Positions 51,365-59,411 of a DNA stretch of 64,000 bases are shown here, one piece after another. The position numbers and the translations under genes were made by a program. The notes beneath the pieces were generated by a model. The model was not told the DNA's origin. It did not search any database and saw only the letters and a program-made list of their open reading frames with translations. Position 1 is the first letter of the stretch; each line of letters begins with the position of its first letter. The stretch is from Peribacillus kribbensis DSM 17871 (GTDB lineage: Bacteria > Bacillota > Bacilli > Bacillales > DSM-1321): contig NZ_KE387239.1 of the NCBI RefSeq assembly GCF_000430765.1, forward strand, positions 179,372 through 243,371. The letters are read 5' to 3'.

Positions 51365-51448
51365 CAAGGGAACGGTTTCAGTAGTGTTCGAATCATTCCT
51401 CCTAACACGAGATCATTTTTAATACAGCCATTTTTCCATAAAAGCTGT

Positions 51449-51673
51449 TTAGGATCATTAATTGTGCGTATTAAAGCAGTTATGGTGCCTGAAGCCAGAA
51501 AGAAGTTTTATGCCATGTACCGGCATTATATCCAGGAAGAGAATGAGAAGTTCATCTATCTGGACCCGAAAATAAAGTGTCGTGTTAAATTCAGAAACTA
51601 TACAAAGGCTGGGCACTTACGGATCCCATCATTTGTTGAATATATATCTCTAAATGATCATCCTTTGAGGTGA
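51449..51673 (+). pseudogene. fragment of a LigD-type ATP-dependent DNA ligase C-terminus
   Basis: About 75 codons resembling the C-terminal OB domain of bacterial NHEJ-type ligases: PEARKKFYAMYRHYIQ, then IYLDPKIKCRVKFRNYTKAG and HLRIPSFVEYI (the 'R-N-W/Y-T-K-x-G-x-L-R-x-P' block). The adenylation domain with the KxDG motif is absent, and sequence upstream is tandem repeat. Assignment is from motif resemblance only. A translated frame extends upstream to 51323 but is not convincing. Confidence 0.5.
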
Positions 51674-51755
51674 ATTTGTTTTCATGCAGCAAGTAGCATC
51701 GATATCTCTTAAAGGACTCATACTTTCTACCGATATAAAAAGGTGGAGGGGTTAC

Positions 51756-51965
51756 ATGAATCAAATTTATTTCTCGCTATTAAGGAATACAATGGATCAC
51801 ATGGCATTTCAATTAGCCATAATATTGATTGTTTCGTTAATGGTTGGTTTATTAGTAAAATTTGTTTTAAGGAGTTTAAGAGTACCATTTGCAATATCTA
51901 ACTTTATTTCTGTTTTGGTCCTACTACTTTCCTTTTACAAAAGTATATTAATTGTTTCAGGTTAA
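51756..51965 (+). CDS. small membrane protein, 69 residues
   Basis: ATG at 51756 follows GTGGAGGGG. Two hydrophobic helices are evident (FQLAIILIVSLMVGLLVKFV and ISVLVLLLSFYKSILIV) with a short basic linker LRSLRVPF. Own terminator downstream. AT-richer than the core genes. Not recognised; it lies between a ligase fragment and prophage remnants. Confidence 0.6.
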   Translation: MNQIYFSLLRNTMDHMAFQLAIILIVSLMVGLLVKFVLRSLRVPFAISNFISVLVLLLSFYKSILIVSG

Positions 51966-51990
51966 GCATCCAGCAATGGGTGCTTTTTAT
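51966..51990 (+). terminator. intrinsic terminator
   Basis: AAGCATCC pairs with GGGTGCTT around AGCAAT, followed by TTT. Confidence 0.75.
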
Positions 51991-52013
51991 TATGCCCAAA
52001 AGAGGTGATTGAG

Positions 52014-52247
52014 GTGAAGATCAGTGATCGTATAACAGCTAATGACAAGCAGAAGCTGCAGCAGATGACAGGCCAGGTGAAGAAGAGGAATGGTAAGCGT
52101 AAGCATAGGGCCAAGAAGAAACCAGATATTGTTGACTACATTCCAAAGGAAAAGAAGGAGAAGCCAGAGCGTATGGATTGGATCGATATCATGGGGATGA
52201 ATCGTGATGCCTATAAACGCGTGAATGGGGCTATAAGAAAAAAGTAA
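52014..52247 (+). CDS. phage-type basic protein, 77 residues
   Basis: Very basic N-terminal half (KKRNGKRKHRAKKKPDIVDY) and a C-terminal block RMDWIDIMGMNRDAYKRVNG that I associate with small proteins found upstream of terminase genes in Siphoviridae-like prophages. GTG at 52014 follows AGAGGTGAT. It is followed by HNH and terminase remnants, so it belongs to a decayed prophage. Function unknown. Confidence 0.65.
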   Translation: MKISDRITANDKQKLQQMTGQVKKRNGKRKHRAKKKPDIVDYIPKEKKEKPERMDWIDIMGMNRDAYKRVNGAIRKK

Positions 52248-52364
52248 TCCTAGAAATACTCAATCATAAATACAGAAAGTCTTTGCAAAACTTCAATTAT
52301 ACAAAAACAAGCCGATAAATCACTTGTAGTATGTTTCTTGTAGCTAGTTAAAAGGGGAATAAGT

Positions 52365-52736
52365 ATGAATTTAGAAGAACTTACAAATAGGATTAACGAA
52401 AGTATAGACGAAATGGATTTAGTGACTACCAGGAAGTATATTGAGCAAAATCTAGATATTTTAAAAGAGAATAAAAGATATCTGAAAAAGAATGCAAGAG
52501 AGTTATTAGAATTTATAATTTCTAGATTAGAAGAAGGAATCAAGCCTCTTTCTCGCCATGAGTTGGCAGCCATTAAAGCAATAAATTTATATGCTTCAAA
52601 TTTTGATATTAGAGGATTAAAGTTAACAATCAAAGATAAAACACAATTATTGATAAGAGAGGATGTCTTAACTTATTTAAATTCAGATGCCAAAATTCTG
52701 TTAAAAGATATGGGGGCAATATCCGCAATTTCGTAA
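52365..52736 (+). CDS. hypothetical helical protein, 123 residues
   Basis: ATG with AAAGGGGAATAAGT upstream. Almost entirely helical and charged: MNLEELTNRINESIDEMDLV at the start, then ENKRYLKKNARELLEFI. AT-rich codon use unlike the flanking chromosomal genes suggests transfer. It lies inside the prophage-like stretch. Family not recognised; not interrupted. Confidence 0.65.
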   Translation: MNLEELTNRINESIDEMDLVTTRKYIEQNLDILKENKRYLKKNARELLEFIISRLEEGIKPLSRHELAAIKAINLYASNFDIRGLKLTIKDKTQLLIREDVLTYLNSDAKILLKDMGAISAIS

Positions 52737-52814
52737 GGTTAAGAAATATTCTTTTGAGTTCAAACAGTAGTCACTCTTCATTGAGTGGCTTTTTTATTTG
52801 GAGGTGGTGATAAT

Positions 52815-53149
52815 GTGATGACTGAATACAAGACCAAGCAGCAGAAGCGCAAGTTTATGACAGTCCAGCCTGGAAGGAACTGCGTGAGCTGATCAAGCAG
52901 CGTAACCACTATGAATGCCAGGAGTGTAAACGTCAGGGCAGAGTGTCCATCGATACCAATGAATACAGTGAGAGCGCCAAGCGTAAGAAGATCCAGCTGG
53001 TTGTCCATCACATCAAGGAGCTCGAGCGGCATCCACACTTAGCACTCGATGTGGATAACCTGGAGACTATCTGTGTGGACTGCCATAACAAGGAGCACGG
53101 CAGGGACTTTGGTAAGAAGGAAAAGAGATGGGATGATGAGAGGTGGTAA
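52815..53149 (+). pseudogene. HNH endonuclease with frameshift
   Basis: After GGAGGTGG, the start (MTEYKTKQQKRKF) runs to about 52853, where one T is missing. The sense continues in the next frame as YDSPAWKELRELIKQRNHYE, CQECKRQGRVS, LVVHHIKELERHP and LETICVDCHNKEHG. The HNH core (Cys pairs, VHH, N...H) is intact, but the single-base deletion breaks the gene. HNH nucleases sit next to terS in many phages and aid DNA packaging. Confidence 0.8.
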
Positions 53150-53181
53150 AGTTACAATAAGGGGTAGTGTTATATAACTTT

Positions 53182-53367
53182 TTATTCTGTTATATTATCT
53201 AAAATCTTTAGATATAAGGATTGTATCTCTTCCGTATCATTTGGAATATTGAAGGAACGTTTGATTTCACGTAGCAGTGCCCGTAACTTAAGAGCTTTTA
53301 CTCTTGGAGACATGTTCGAGTTTATTATCTTGTGAAATACCGCATTGATTTGTCTGGGTGTCCTCAT
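53182..53367 (-). CDS. hypothetical protein, 61 residues
   Basis: ATG at 53367 follows GGGAGTGAT. Basic helical protein: MRTPRQINAVFHKIINSN, then RVKALKLRALLREIKRSF. Transcribed against the prophage genes, AT-rich. Possibly a small phage regulator or cargo gene; no recognised family. Confidence 0.5.
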   Translation of the reverse strand: MRTPRQINAVFHKIINSNMSPRVKALKLRALLREIKRSFNIPNDTEEIQSLYLKILDNITE

Positions 53368-53532
53368 CGTGCTATCACTCCCAAAAGATAATATATATAT
53401 ATGCATACAATCTTTTTATACCCGAGAACTCAATATGTACTCAAGAAGATATAAATGATAAAAAAGTTAAAACATTTTCTTGACTTTAAAATATGATTGC
53501 AGTTTAACAAAGCTTTATATTAATCTCCCCCC

Positions 53533-53558
53533 GGTCAAAACTTTTGGCCTTTTTTTTT
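53533..53558 (+). terminator. hairpin with T-run upstream of terS
   Basis: GGTCAAAA-C-TTTTGGCC (one G-T pair) followed by nine T. It lies in the C/G-tract region between HNH and terS typical of phage packaging modules; it may be a terminator. Confidence 0.5.
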
Positions 53559-53635
53559 CGTTCGGGGCACCGGGGAGGGGGGTCGATTTTTCAGATTTAT
53601 AACCAAATTTTTTTTCACGTAAGGGGGGTGGGTGC

Positions 53636-53959
53636 ATGGCAGTCAACATTACGGACCTAAAAAAGCAGTTAATGACAAGGATTGATACTTCCGATTTTGT
53701 CCAGGTGGATTAAGTGGATCGCTATATTGATTTGGTCAAGTCGTTTAGATGGATCAGTAAGATCATTAGTAAAGAAGGCGAAACCATAGTTACTGAAAAT
53801 GGAAAACAAAAATTTTTGAAAGCCCATCCCCTTATCGGGGAACGCAATAAAATTAACGCCTCTTTATTGAGTATTGAGAAATCATTTGGCCAGAAATTGG
53901 GCGATGATGACCCGGATGATAAGAGAAAAACCAAATATAATGCCAGTGATCTTATATGA
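53636..53959 (+). pseudogene. P27-family small terminase subunit with in-frame stop
   Basis: ATG at 53636 after GGGGGGTGGG. Reads MAVNITDLKKQLMTRIDTSD, then FVQVD, TAA at 53711-53713, and continues in the same frame with VDRYIDLVKSFRWISKIIS and KAHPLIGERNKINASLLSIE to TGA 53957-53959. The stop stands where a Glu codon (GAA) would fit, a single nonsense change. The phage terS product recognises DNA for packaging. Confidence 0.75.
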
Positions 53960-54078
53960 TATCTCAGCAGTATGTGGAAGAATATATAGCCTTATATGAA
54001 TCTGGAAAAATCAAACTCAATAAAGAGCGCGTTAATTTAATTCGATTTTTAAAGGTGCATGTACTAAGGGGGTGGTAA
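53956..54078 (+). pseudogene. N-terminal remnant of a large terminase gene
   Basis: ATG overlaps the terS stop. Forty codons: MISQQYVEEYIALYESGKIK then LNKERVNLIRFLKVHVL, matching the first helices of TerL proteins. TAA at 54076-54078 and portal-like sequence directly after mean ~500 residues of ATPase/nuclease are deleted. Confidence 0.6.
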
Positions 54079-54082
54079 TTAT

Positions 54083-54358
54083 TGGGATGGATAGCAGATG
54101 TATTAAGAAAGGAATAGCGAACTAGAATTCATGTTTGATCTGAATTTGATTCAAGACACATCCAGCAGGATTTACATGAAGAAACTTGCTATTGATACAT
54201 ATGTCGCATTCTTGGGGCGAACAATCAGCCAATCCGAATTCAGGGTTCGGAATGGTACAGATTTCATTAAGGATGAACTTTATTACCGTTTAAATGTAAG
54301 GCCAAGTAAAAATATGACCGCAAGTACCTTTTGGCAAACGTTCATCCGAGAGCATTAA
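54083..54358 (+). pseudogene. N-terminal remnant of a phage portal protein
   Basis: TTG at 54083 reads GWIADVLRKE then TAG. From 54131 another frame gives FDLNLIQDTSSRIYMKKLAI, DTYVAFLGRTISQSEFRV and YYRLNVRPSKNMTASTFWQT, the start of HK97-type portal proteins. It ends after ~75 codons; the rest of the head and tail module is absent. Confidence 0.65.
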
Positions 54359-54420
54359 CATGCATGGAAAAAAATGTAAGGCATGCTGGTTACATGAACC
54401 CGCCGCAGGCAGGAAATATT

Positions 54421-54447
54421 ACTCCTTGTAAGTAAAATACAAGGAGT
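54421..54447 (+). promoter_or_regulatory. perfect hairpin covering the CotF-like gene's ribosome site
   Basis: ACTCCTTGTA (54421-54430) and TACAAGGAGT (54438-54447) pair perfectly with loop AGTAAAA. The 3' arm contains AAGGAG, the Shine-Dalgarno 6 bases from the ATG at 54454, so the folded RNA would hide it. Confidence 0.75.
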
Positions 54448-54453
54448 GATTTT

Positions 54454-55200
54454 ATGCCATTTGGTGCTCACGAAACCATGGAAGTCCATGAAATTCTCAT
54501 GGAAAAAGTAAATATGCTGAATCAATTCAATTTTTACCTTCAGATTGCCAAGGAACAGCGGCTGATTGATATAATAATCCGGCATCAGCAGGAGGAAATT
54601 AAATCCTATAATGAGCTGCTTTCTTATACACATGATTACACTACCTTTGCACCGATTGCAGCGAACACTTACATTCAGGGAATGACTCCGCAGCAAATCC
54701 ATTACGGAGTAAATAACCCGCCGCAGATTCAGCCGGAGTCTTCAACCAATCAGCTGCGCGATAAGGAAGCGGCTATGGGAATGCTGCTCTGCCACAAAAA
54801 TGCTGCGAAGAATGGCATGTCTGCAGCACTTGAGACGGCCGATCCGACTCTGCGCAGGATTCTGATGAATAGTGCAGTAAACTGTGCTGATCAGGCCTAT
54901 GAGGTTTTCTTATATCTAAACGGACAGGGAATTTACCAGGTTCCTGAACTTGATCCGAATACAGCAAAATCCTTTCTTCACAGCTATGTACCAACAGGAA
55001 AAGAAATAGAATCCATGTATTTTGGACAATCAAGTCAAGGATCTGCAGACAAACAGGGAAGCTATATGGCTGGCCAGAATCCTGCATTCAACAGACCTCC
55101 TTACCCGAACACCTATGGAACGGGTGCAGGGACGTCATCTTATCAGCAGCAGGGCGGCATAAATCCGAACCAAAGACCTTATGGAACACAAATCCGTTAA
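54454..55200 (+). CDS. CotF-like spore coat protein
   Basis: A 248-residue coat F-domain protein. The N-terminal helical part (FGAHETMEVHEILMEKVNML; IIIRHQQEEIKSYNELL) and a second copy-like part (DKEAAMGMLLCHKNAAKNG; RILMNSAVNCADQAYEVF) resemble the four-helix ferritin-like CotF fold. The last ~50 residues are a low-complexity Gly/Pro/Gln/Tyr tail (PPYPNTYGTG, SSYQQQGG), common in outer-coat proteins. Probably expressed in the mother cell late in sporulation. Confidence 0.85.
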   Translation: MPFGAHETMEVHEILMEKVNMLNQFNFYLQIAKEQRLIDIIIRHQQEEIKSYNELLSYTHDYTTFAPIAANTYIQGMTPQQIHYGVNNPPQIQPESSTNQLRDKEAAMGMLLCHKNAAKNGMSAALETADPTLRRILMNSAVNCADQAYEVFLYLNGQGIYQVPELDPNTAKSFLHSYVPTGKEIESMYFGQSSQGSADKQGSYMAGQNPAFNRPPYPNTYGTGAGTSSYQQQGGINPNQRPYGTQIR

Positions 55201-55331
55201 GGAAGAACGAAACGAAACCACTTGCTGTTATCCGCAGGTGGTTTTTTCCTTTCTGAAATGGCTCTATAGAAGTTCTAACTTCCTTCTTTTTGGGTAAACA
55301 GAAGGAAAAGAGTAGAAGGGAGAGGTTCTTT

Positions 55332-55640
55332 ATGAAAATCATCCTTAAGCCTGAAGCGCTGGAGAAGCTGAAGAGGTATTCTTTTAAGGAAAACGAGGGT
55401 GTACGGGTGGAAGCTGCCTATATCGCAAGCTGCTCCTTATATATTGAATATAGCCTGAAGGTAGAGGAAAAAGGAGAACATGATGATCTGTTTATGATAG
55501 AAGGAATCCCGGTTGTCGTTTCCAAGGAAAGCCAGAGGCTGCTTGAGGATACCGTCATCCTGGATTATAATGATAACCTAGGATATAAGCTTTCATCCGA
55601 TGAGGAGACGTATCGGTACAATTTGATGCTTGAGACGTAA
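55332..55640 (+). CDS. HesB/IscA-superfamily-like protein
   Basis: A 102-residue protein with the beta-rich Fe-S biosynthesis fold outline (MKIILKPEALEKLKRY; VRVEAAYIASCSLYIEYSLK; GIPVVVSKESQRLLEDTVIL; LGYKLSSDEETY). It resembles YqkB-type proteins that lack the C-x-C iron ligands: only one Cys is visible. ATG at 55332 follows GGGAGAGG. A role in Fe-S metabolism is by fold resemblance only. Confidence 0.6.
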   Translation: MKIILKPEALEKLKRYSFKENEGVRVEAAYIASCSLYIEYSLKVEEKGEHDDLFMIEGIPVVVSKESQRLLEDTVILDYNDNLGYKLSSDEETYRYNLMLET

Positions 55641-55641
55641 A

Positions 55642-55668
55642 GGGAGCCTGTATTCAGGTTCTTTTTTT
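55642..55668 (+). terminator. intrinsic terminator
   Basis: GGGAGCCTG pairs with CAGGTTCTT (with G-T) around TATT, followed by T7. Confidence 0.8.
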
Positions 55669-55893
55669 ATGTATCTGAGGCCCCATGAATAAGGAGTGGC
55701 AGGAGTTTTCGATGAAATGATCTAATTAAGAAGACAGGGATTAAAAGAAGCTTTCATGTATTGGGAATTTTTTGTAAATTATTGGGCTGATGTTCGTATT
55801 AGAATAGGACGGCATGCGGTTGAACCCGGAATTTAGGAGACCGCTGTATAGGAGCTTCAAAAAAGAATACATAATCAGAAAGAAGGGATTTAC

Positions 55894-56844
55894 TTGCCAC
55901 AAACCACACTTGAGGTGAAATCGCTTACTAAGGCCATTCACGGTAAGAAAATAGTGGATGATGTGAGCTTCGGCGTTCAAAAAGGAGAAATATTTGGCCT
56001 TTTAGGACCGAATGGAGCCGGAAAGACGACCATTATCCGGATGATCGTCAGCCTGATCAATAGGACCCAGGGAGAGGTCATCGTTAATGGCAGCAGCCTT
56101 GACGGACAGTATAAAGAAATGATGAGCGAGATCGGGGCGATAGTGGAAAATCCGGAATTCTATAAGTATATGAGCGGTTATAAAAATCTGCTCCATTATG
56201 CGAGAATGTCTGTGAAGAAAATACCAAGAGAACGGATTGATGAAGTAGCAAGGTTGGTCAAACTTGAGGGAGCCATGAACCAAAAGGTGAAAACGTATTC
56301 CCTTGGAATGCGGCAGAGACTCGGTGTTGCGCAGGCTCTTTTGCACAGTCCTTCCCTGTTAATCCTGGATGAACCGACGAATGGACTCGATCCGCAGGGG
56401 ATCAGGGAGCTTAGGGATTATCTGCGCCAGCTGGCAGACGGGGGAGTTTCCGTCCTTGTATCCTCCCACTTATTATCCGAAATGCAGCTCATGTGTGACC
56501 GCTTTGCCATCATTGAAAAAGGAAAGCTGATTCATATCTCTTCCATGAAAGAATCTCTTGCCGAGGAGGATTTGATGAATGTGGCATTTGAAGTCAGCGA
56601 TGCAAAGGCAGCGGCAGAAGTCATTGAATCCAGCCGTCCTGGAACAGAGATGGAAATCCTGGATGACACGCATTTCACCATCCGGATTGAACGTGAGGGA
56701 ATCAATCTGGTAAATAGGCTGCTGATTCAGAATGATATGGACGTATATGGCATCGGAAGGGTAGCTGCTACCCTGGAAGACCGCTTCCTTGAAATTACAA
56801 GCAGGTCAGAGGAGGGAAAGAAGATTGATCTCATTAATCTGTAA
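55894..56844 (+). CDS. ABC transporter ATP-binding protein
   Basis: A 316-residue ATPase: Walker A GPNGAGKTT (~38), Q-loop in VENPEFYKYMSGYKN, signature YSLGMRQRLG, Walker B LLILDEPTNGLDPQG and the H-loop SSHLLSEM. The C-terminal ~80 residues are an accessory domain as in bacitracin/BcrA-like exporters. The TTG start follows AGAAGGG. It overlaps the permease gene by 20 bases; together they likely form an exporter (YhcH/BcrA group). Substrate unknown. Confidence 0.92.
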   Translation: MPQTTLEVKSLTKAIHGKKIVDDVSFGVQKGEIFGLLGPNGAGKTTIIRMIVSLINRTQGEVIVNGSSLDGQYKEMMSEIGAIVENPEFYKYMSGYKNLLHYARMSVKKIPRERIDEVARLVKLEGAMNQKVKTYSLGMRQRLGVAQALLHSPSLLILDEPTNGLDPQGIRELRDYLRQLADGGVSVLVSSHLLSEMQLMCDRFAIIEKGKLIHISSMKESLAEEDLMNVAFEVSDAKAAAEVIESSRPGTEMEILDDTHFTIRIEREGINLVNRLLIQNDMDVYGIGRVAATLEDRFLEITSRSEEGKKIDLINL

Positions 56845-57766
56845 TGAACTCATGAAAATATTCCAAAAAAAATCAAGCTGGATTTATATGATCATCATAG
56901 TCCTGGCGGTCGCTGCCAGTGCCATCATCTATCAGAAGGTGACACCTGACGATAAGAATTGGAAAGAAAACCTTACAGCTGAAAATGCTGGGTTAAAGCA
57001 GGATTTGGAAAACCAAAATGGAAAAACGAAAGAGCTGACTGAAACCCAGATTAAACAAAATGAAATGTACATAAAGGATGATATCAATCCCAATGCTGTC
57101 ACCAACTGGACTTATATGAATACCGTTCTGACGGGAGTACTGGCATTGGTTACCCTGCTATCCGTAATTGTGAGCAGCGCAAGTGTATCTGCAGAATTTT
57201 CGGATGGCACGATTAAGCAGCTCTTGATCAGGCCACATCCAAGATGGGCAGTCCTGTTGTCGAAATACATAGCCCTTTTAATTTATTATGTTCTTCTTCT
57301 GGCTGTATTGATTGCAGCAGGATTCATTATGGGTACCCTTTTATTCGGATATGGAGATTTTGGAGCGAAGATTTTTGACCTAGGACTAAATGGTGTAAAG
57401 GAAACCACAGTTGGAGCCCAGTTCTTCCTGAAAATCCTATATTATATCCCGGGTTTAATTGTCATAACAGCTATCGCTTTCATGCTTTCCACACTGTTTA
57501 AAAGTCAGGCGCTTGCTGTCGGGATCGGCATCTTCGTTCTGTTTTTATCATCTACGCTTGGCGGACTGATTGTCATGCTGGCAGACAAATATGCATGGGC
57601 AAAGTATATCCTTTTCCCGCATCTGGATTTAACGATTTATGCCGTACAGGATAAGATTCTTGGGAATATTACGCTTCCCATCTCGCTGGGTGTTCTTTTA
57701 GTTTACTATCTGATCTTTATGGCCATCACCTTTGTATTTTTCCAAAAAAGAGATATCAGCATCTAA
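56825..57766 (+). CDS. ABC transporter permease (ABC-2 type)
   Basis: A 313-residue permease with six hydrophobic helices: one at ~14-34 after the start, then an extracytoplasmic loop (~35-105, charged), and five more from ~110 to the end. ABC-2 blocks VSAEFSDGTIKQLLIRPHPR and FKSQALAVGIGIFVLFL are visible. TTG at 56825 lies 8 bases after GGAGGG inside the ATPase gene, so translation is coupled. No two-component system is adjacent, unlike BceRS-type modules. Confidence 0.88.
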   Translation: MISLICNELMKIFQKKSSWIYMIIIVLAVAASAIIYQKVTPDDKNWKENLTAENAGLKQDLENQNGKTKELTETQIKQNEMYIKDDINPNAVTNWTYMNTVLTGVLALVTLLSVIVSSASVSAEFSDGTIKQLLIRPHPRWAVLLSKYIALLIYYVLLLAVLIAAGFIMGTLLFGYGDFGAKIFDLGLNGVKETTVGAQFFLKILYYIPGLIVITAIAFMLSTLFKSQALAVGIGIFVLFLSSTLGGLIVMLADKYAWAKYILFPHLDLTIYAVQDKILGNITLPISLGVLLVYYLIFMAITFVFFQKRDISI

Positions 57767-57834
57767 TAAAATTATTTGAAAATCGGGGTTCCTCTTCCTT
57801 AAAATGTGTAAGGCTATGGGTATGACGTATTCAG

Positions 57835-57862
57835 TGGCTGACTTGCCAAGGCAAGTCAGCCA
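57835..57862. repeat. perfect 28-bp palindrome
   Basis: TGGCTGACTTGCC is followed by AA and its exact reverse complement (13-bp arms). No T-run follows, so it is a poor terminator. It lies 26 bases before an extended -10 promoter of the lactonase gene, and could be an operator. Confidence 0.7.
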
Positions 57863-57884
57863 AATATGTAAATAGACTGAGACA

Positions 57885-57893
57885 TGATATAAT
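57885..57893 (+). promoter_or_regulatory. extended -10 promoter of the lactonase gene
   Basis: TGATATAAT: the TG dinucleotide one base before TATAAT compensates for the weak -35. It lies 36 bases upstream of the gene. Confidence 0.65.
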
Positions 57894-57928
57894 AGTCTAA
57901 AATAATATTCAGAAATGGAGTCCTTAAA

Positions 57929-58981
57929 ATGTCACAGACAAAATTTATCGGATATGTTGGAACTTACACCAAGGGAGACAGCAAAGGAATCTACCGCTTT
58001 TCACTTGATACAGAAACAAAACAGCTTTCAGAGCCGGTACTTGCCGCTGAAATTGGAAGCCCTACATACGTGAATCTGAGCAGCGACAATAAGACCCTTT
58101 ATTCTGTAGCAAAAGCAGACAGCCAGGGCGGTGTTGCCGTTTATTCTGTAAACACGGAGACAGGTGAGCTTGAAACAATCGCGACGGACATCACAGACGC
58201 AGGATCTCCCTGCCATGTATCTGTAAATTCTGCTAACACTGCGGTGGTTACTGCTAACTACCATACTGGAGTTATCGCAGCGTATACTGTTGCTGAGGAT
58301 GGTTCCTTAACACTTGCATCCTCCCAGAAGCATGAGGGAACAGGACCACATGAACGCCAGGATAAAGCCCATGCCCATTACTCTGGATTTACACCTGATG
58401 AGAAGTATGTTGTGGCCGTTGATCTAGGCGTTGATAAAGTAGTTTCTTATAAACTGAATGAGCAGAATGAACTGGTGGAAGCTGCAAGCCTGAGTGTGAA
58501 GCCGGGCAGCGGTCCCCGTCATATTGAATTCCATCCAAATGGGAAGACAGCTTATGTGATGACAGAACTCAGCAATGAAGTGATCGTACTAAGCTATAAT
58601 GCTGAAACAGGAGAATTTAAGGATCTGCAGTATCTCAAGGCCATTCCGGAAGATTTCACTGAAAACAGCCAGGGCAGCGCCATCCACGTATCCAAAGACG
58701 GAAAATTTGTCTATGCAGGAAATCGCGGCCATAACAGCATTGCCATTTTCAGGGTGAATGAAGAAAATGATGAATTGACTTTTGTGGAGCATGCATCCAC
58801 GGAAGGAGCATGGCCGAGGGACTTTGAATTTGATCCGACAGGAACATTCATTGTAGGATCCAACGAAGAATCAGGAAATCTTGTTCTTTTCGAGCGGGAT
58901 GAAACTACTGGAAAGCTGACCGTTCTCCAAAGCGATGTTAAGGTTCCATACCCGGTATGTGTTAAATTCATGAATGTATAA
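57929..58981 (+). CDS. lactonase family protein (6-phosphogluconolactonase-like)
   Basis: A 350-residue seven-bladed beta-propeller of the Pgl/YkgB type: FIGYVGTYTKGDSKGIYRF at the start, repeated blades (GSPTYVNLSSDNKTLYSVA, GSGPRHIEFHPNGKTAYVM, GAWPRDFEFDPTGTFIVGS) and the His/Glu-containing HYSGFTPDEKY. Related proteins hydrolyse 6-phosphogluconolactone in the pentose phosphate path. No signal peptide. Monocistronic with its own promoter and terminator. Confidence 0.88.
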   Translation: MSQTKFIGYVGTYTKGDSKGIYRFSLDTETKQLSEPVLAAEIGSPTYVNLSSDNKTLYSVAKADSQGGVAVYSVNTETGELETIATDITDAGSPCHVSVNSANTAVVTANYHTGVIAAYTVAEDGSLTLASSQKHEGTGPHERQDKAHAHYSGFTPDEKYVVAVDLGVDKVVSYKLNEQNELVEAASLSVKPGSGPRHIEFHPNGKTAYVMTELSNEVIVLSYNAETGEFKDLQYLKAIPEDFTENSQGSAIHVSKDGKFVYAGNRGHNSIAIFRVNEENDELTFVEHASTEGAWPRDFEFDPTGTFIVGSNEESGNLVLFERDETTGKLTVLQSDVKVPYPVCVKFMNV

Positions 58982-58987
58982 TACAGA

Positions 58988-59023
58988 GAAAGCGGATCCC
59001 AATTTGGGACCGCTTCTTTTTTT
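58988..59023 (+). terminator. lactonase gene terminator
   Basis: GAAAGCGGATCCC pairs with GGGACCGCTTC around AATTT, followed by T7. Confidence 0.88.
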
Positions 59024-59239
59024 GTTTCCACGAATGCCGTTTGGAAAGTGCTTTTAAAGAGCAAAACTGCGGCGGCTCCTCCGGAAAATGGTTCAGAGAG
59101 GGCTTCTCAAGACCAACTACAAAACCAAGCCCCTTTTTTATTCCCCCTGAAACCATTTTCCCTGCAGCTACATAGTATGTATGGACTAAACAATAACCCA
59201 AACTGGGTTATATGAAAATACACAAGGAGGAATTTCTAT

Positions 59240-59353
59240 ATGTCTGGTGCTGTTGCTGGAGGTTACGGGTTTGGTTCAGGTTTTGCTTTATTGATTGTGT
59301 TGTTTATTCTTTTAATTATTATTGGTGCTAGCTTCTGCGGCGGCTTCTGTTAA
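59240..59353 (+). CDS. YjcZ family sporulation protein
   Basis: A 37-residue protein: [18 protein letters not shown], then one hydrophobic helix ([14 protein letters not shown]), ending CGGFC. This Gly-rich start plus a single helix is the YjcZ/YnzG-type family of tiny spore membrane or coat proteins. The ATG follows AAGGAGG. It is followed by a compact hairpin. Missed by length filters. Confidence 0.88.
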   Translation: MSGAVAGGYGFGSGFALLIVLFILLIIIGASFCGGFC

Positions 59354-59382
59354 TTATTAGAGTTTATTAATGAAAATGGAAA

Positions 59383-59406
59383 GAGGCTGGCCATGTGGCC
59401 AGCCTC
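59383..59406. terminator. hairpin after the YjcZ gene
   Basis: GAGGCTGGCCA pairs perfectly with TGGCCAGCCTC around TG; the following sequence is only moderately T-rich. Confidence 0.65.
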
Positions 59407-59411
59407 TGGCT

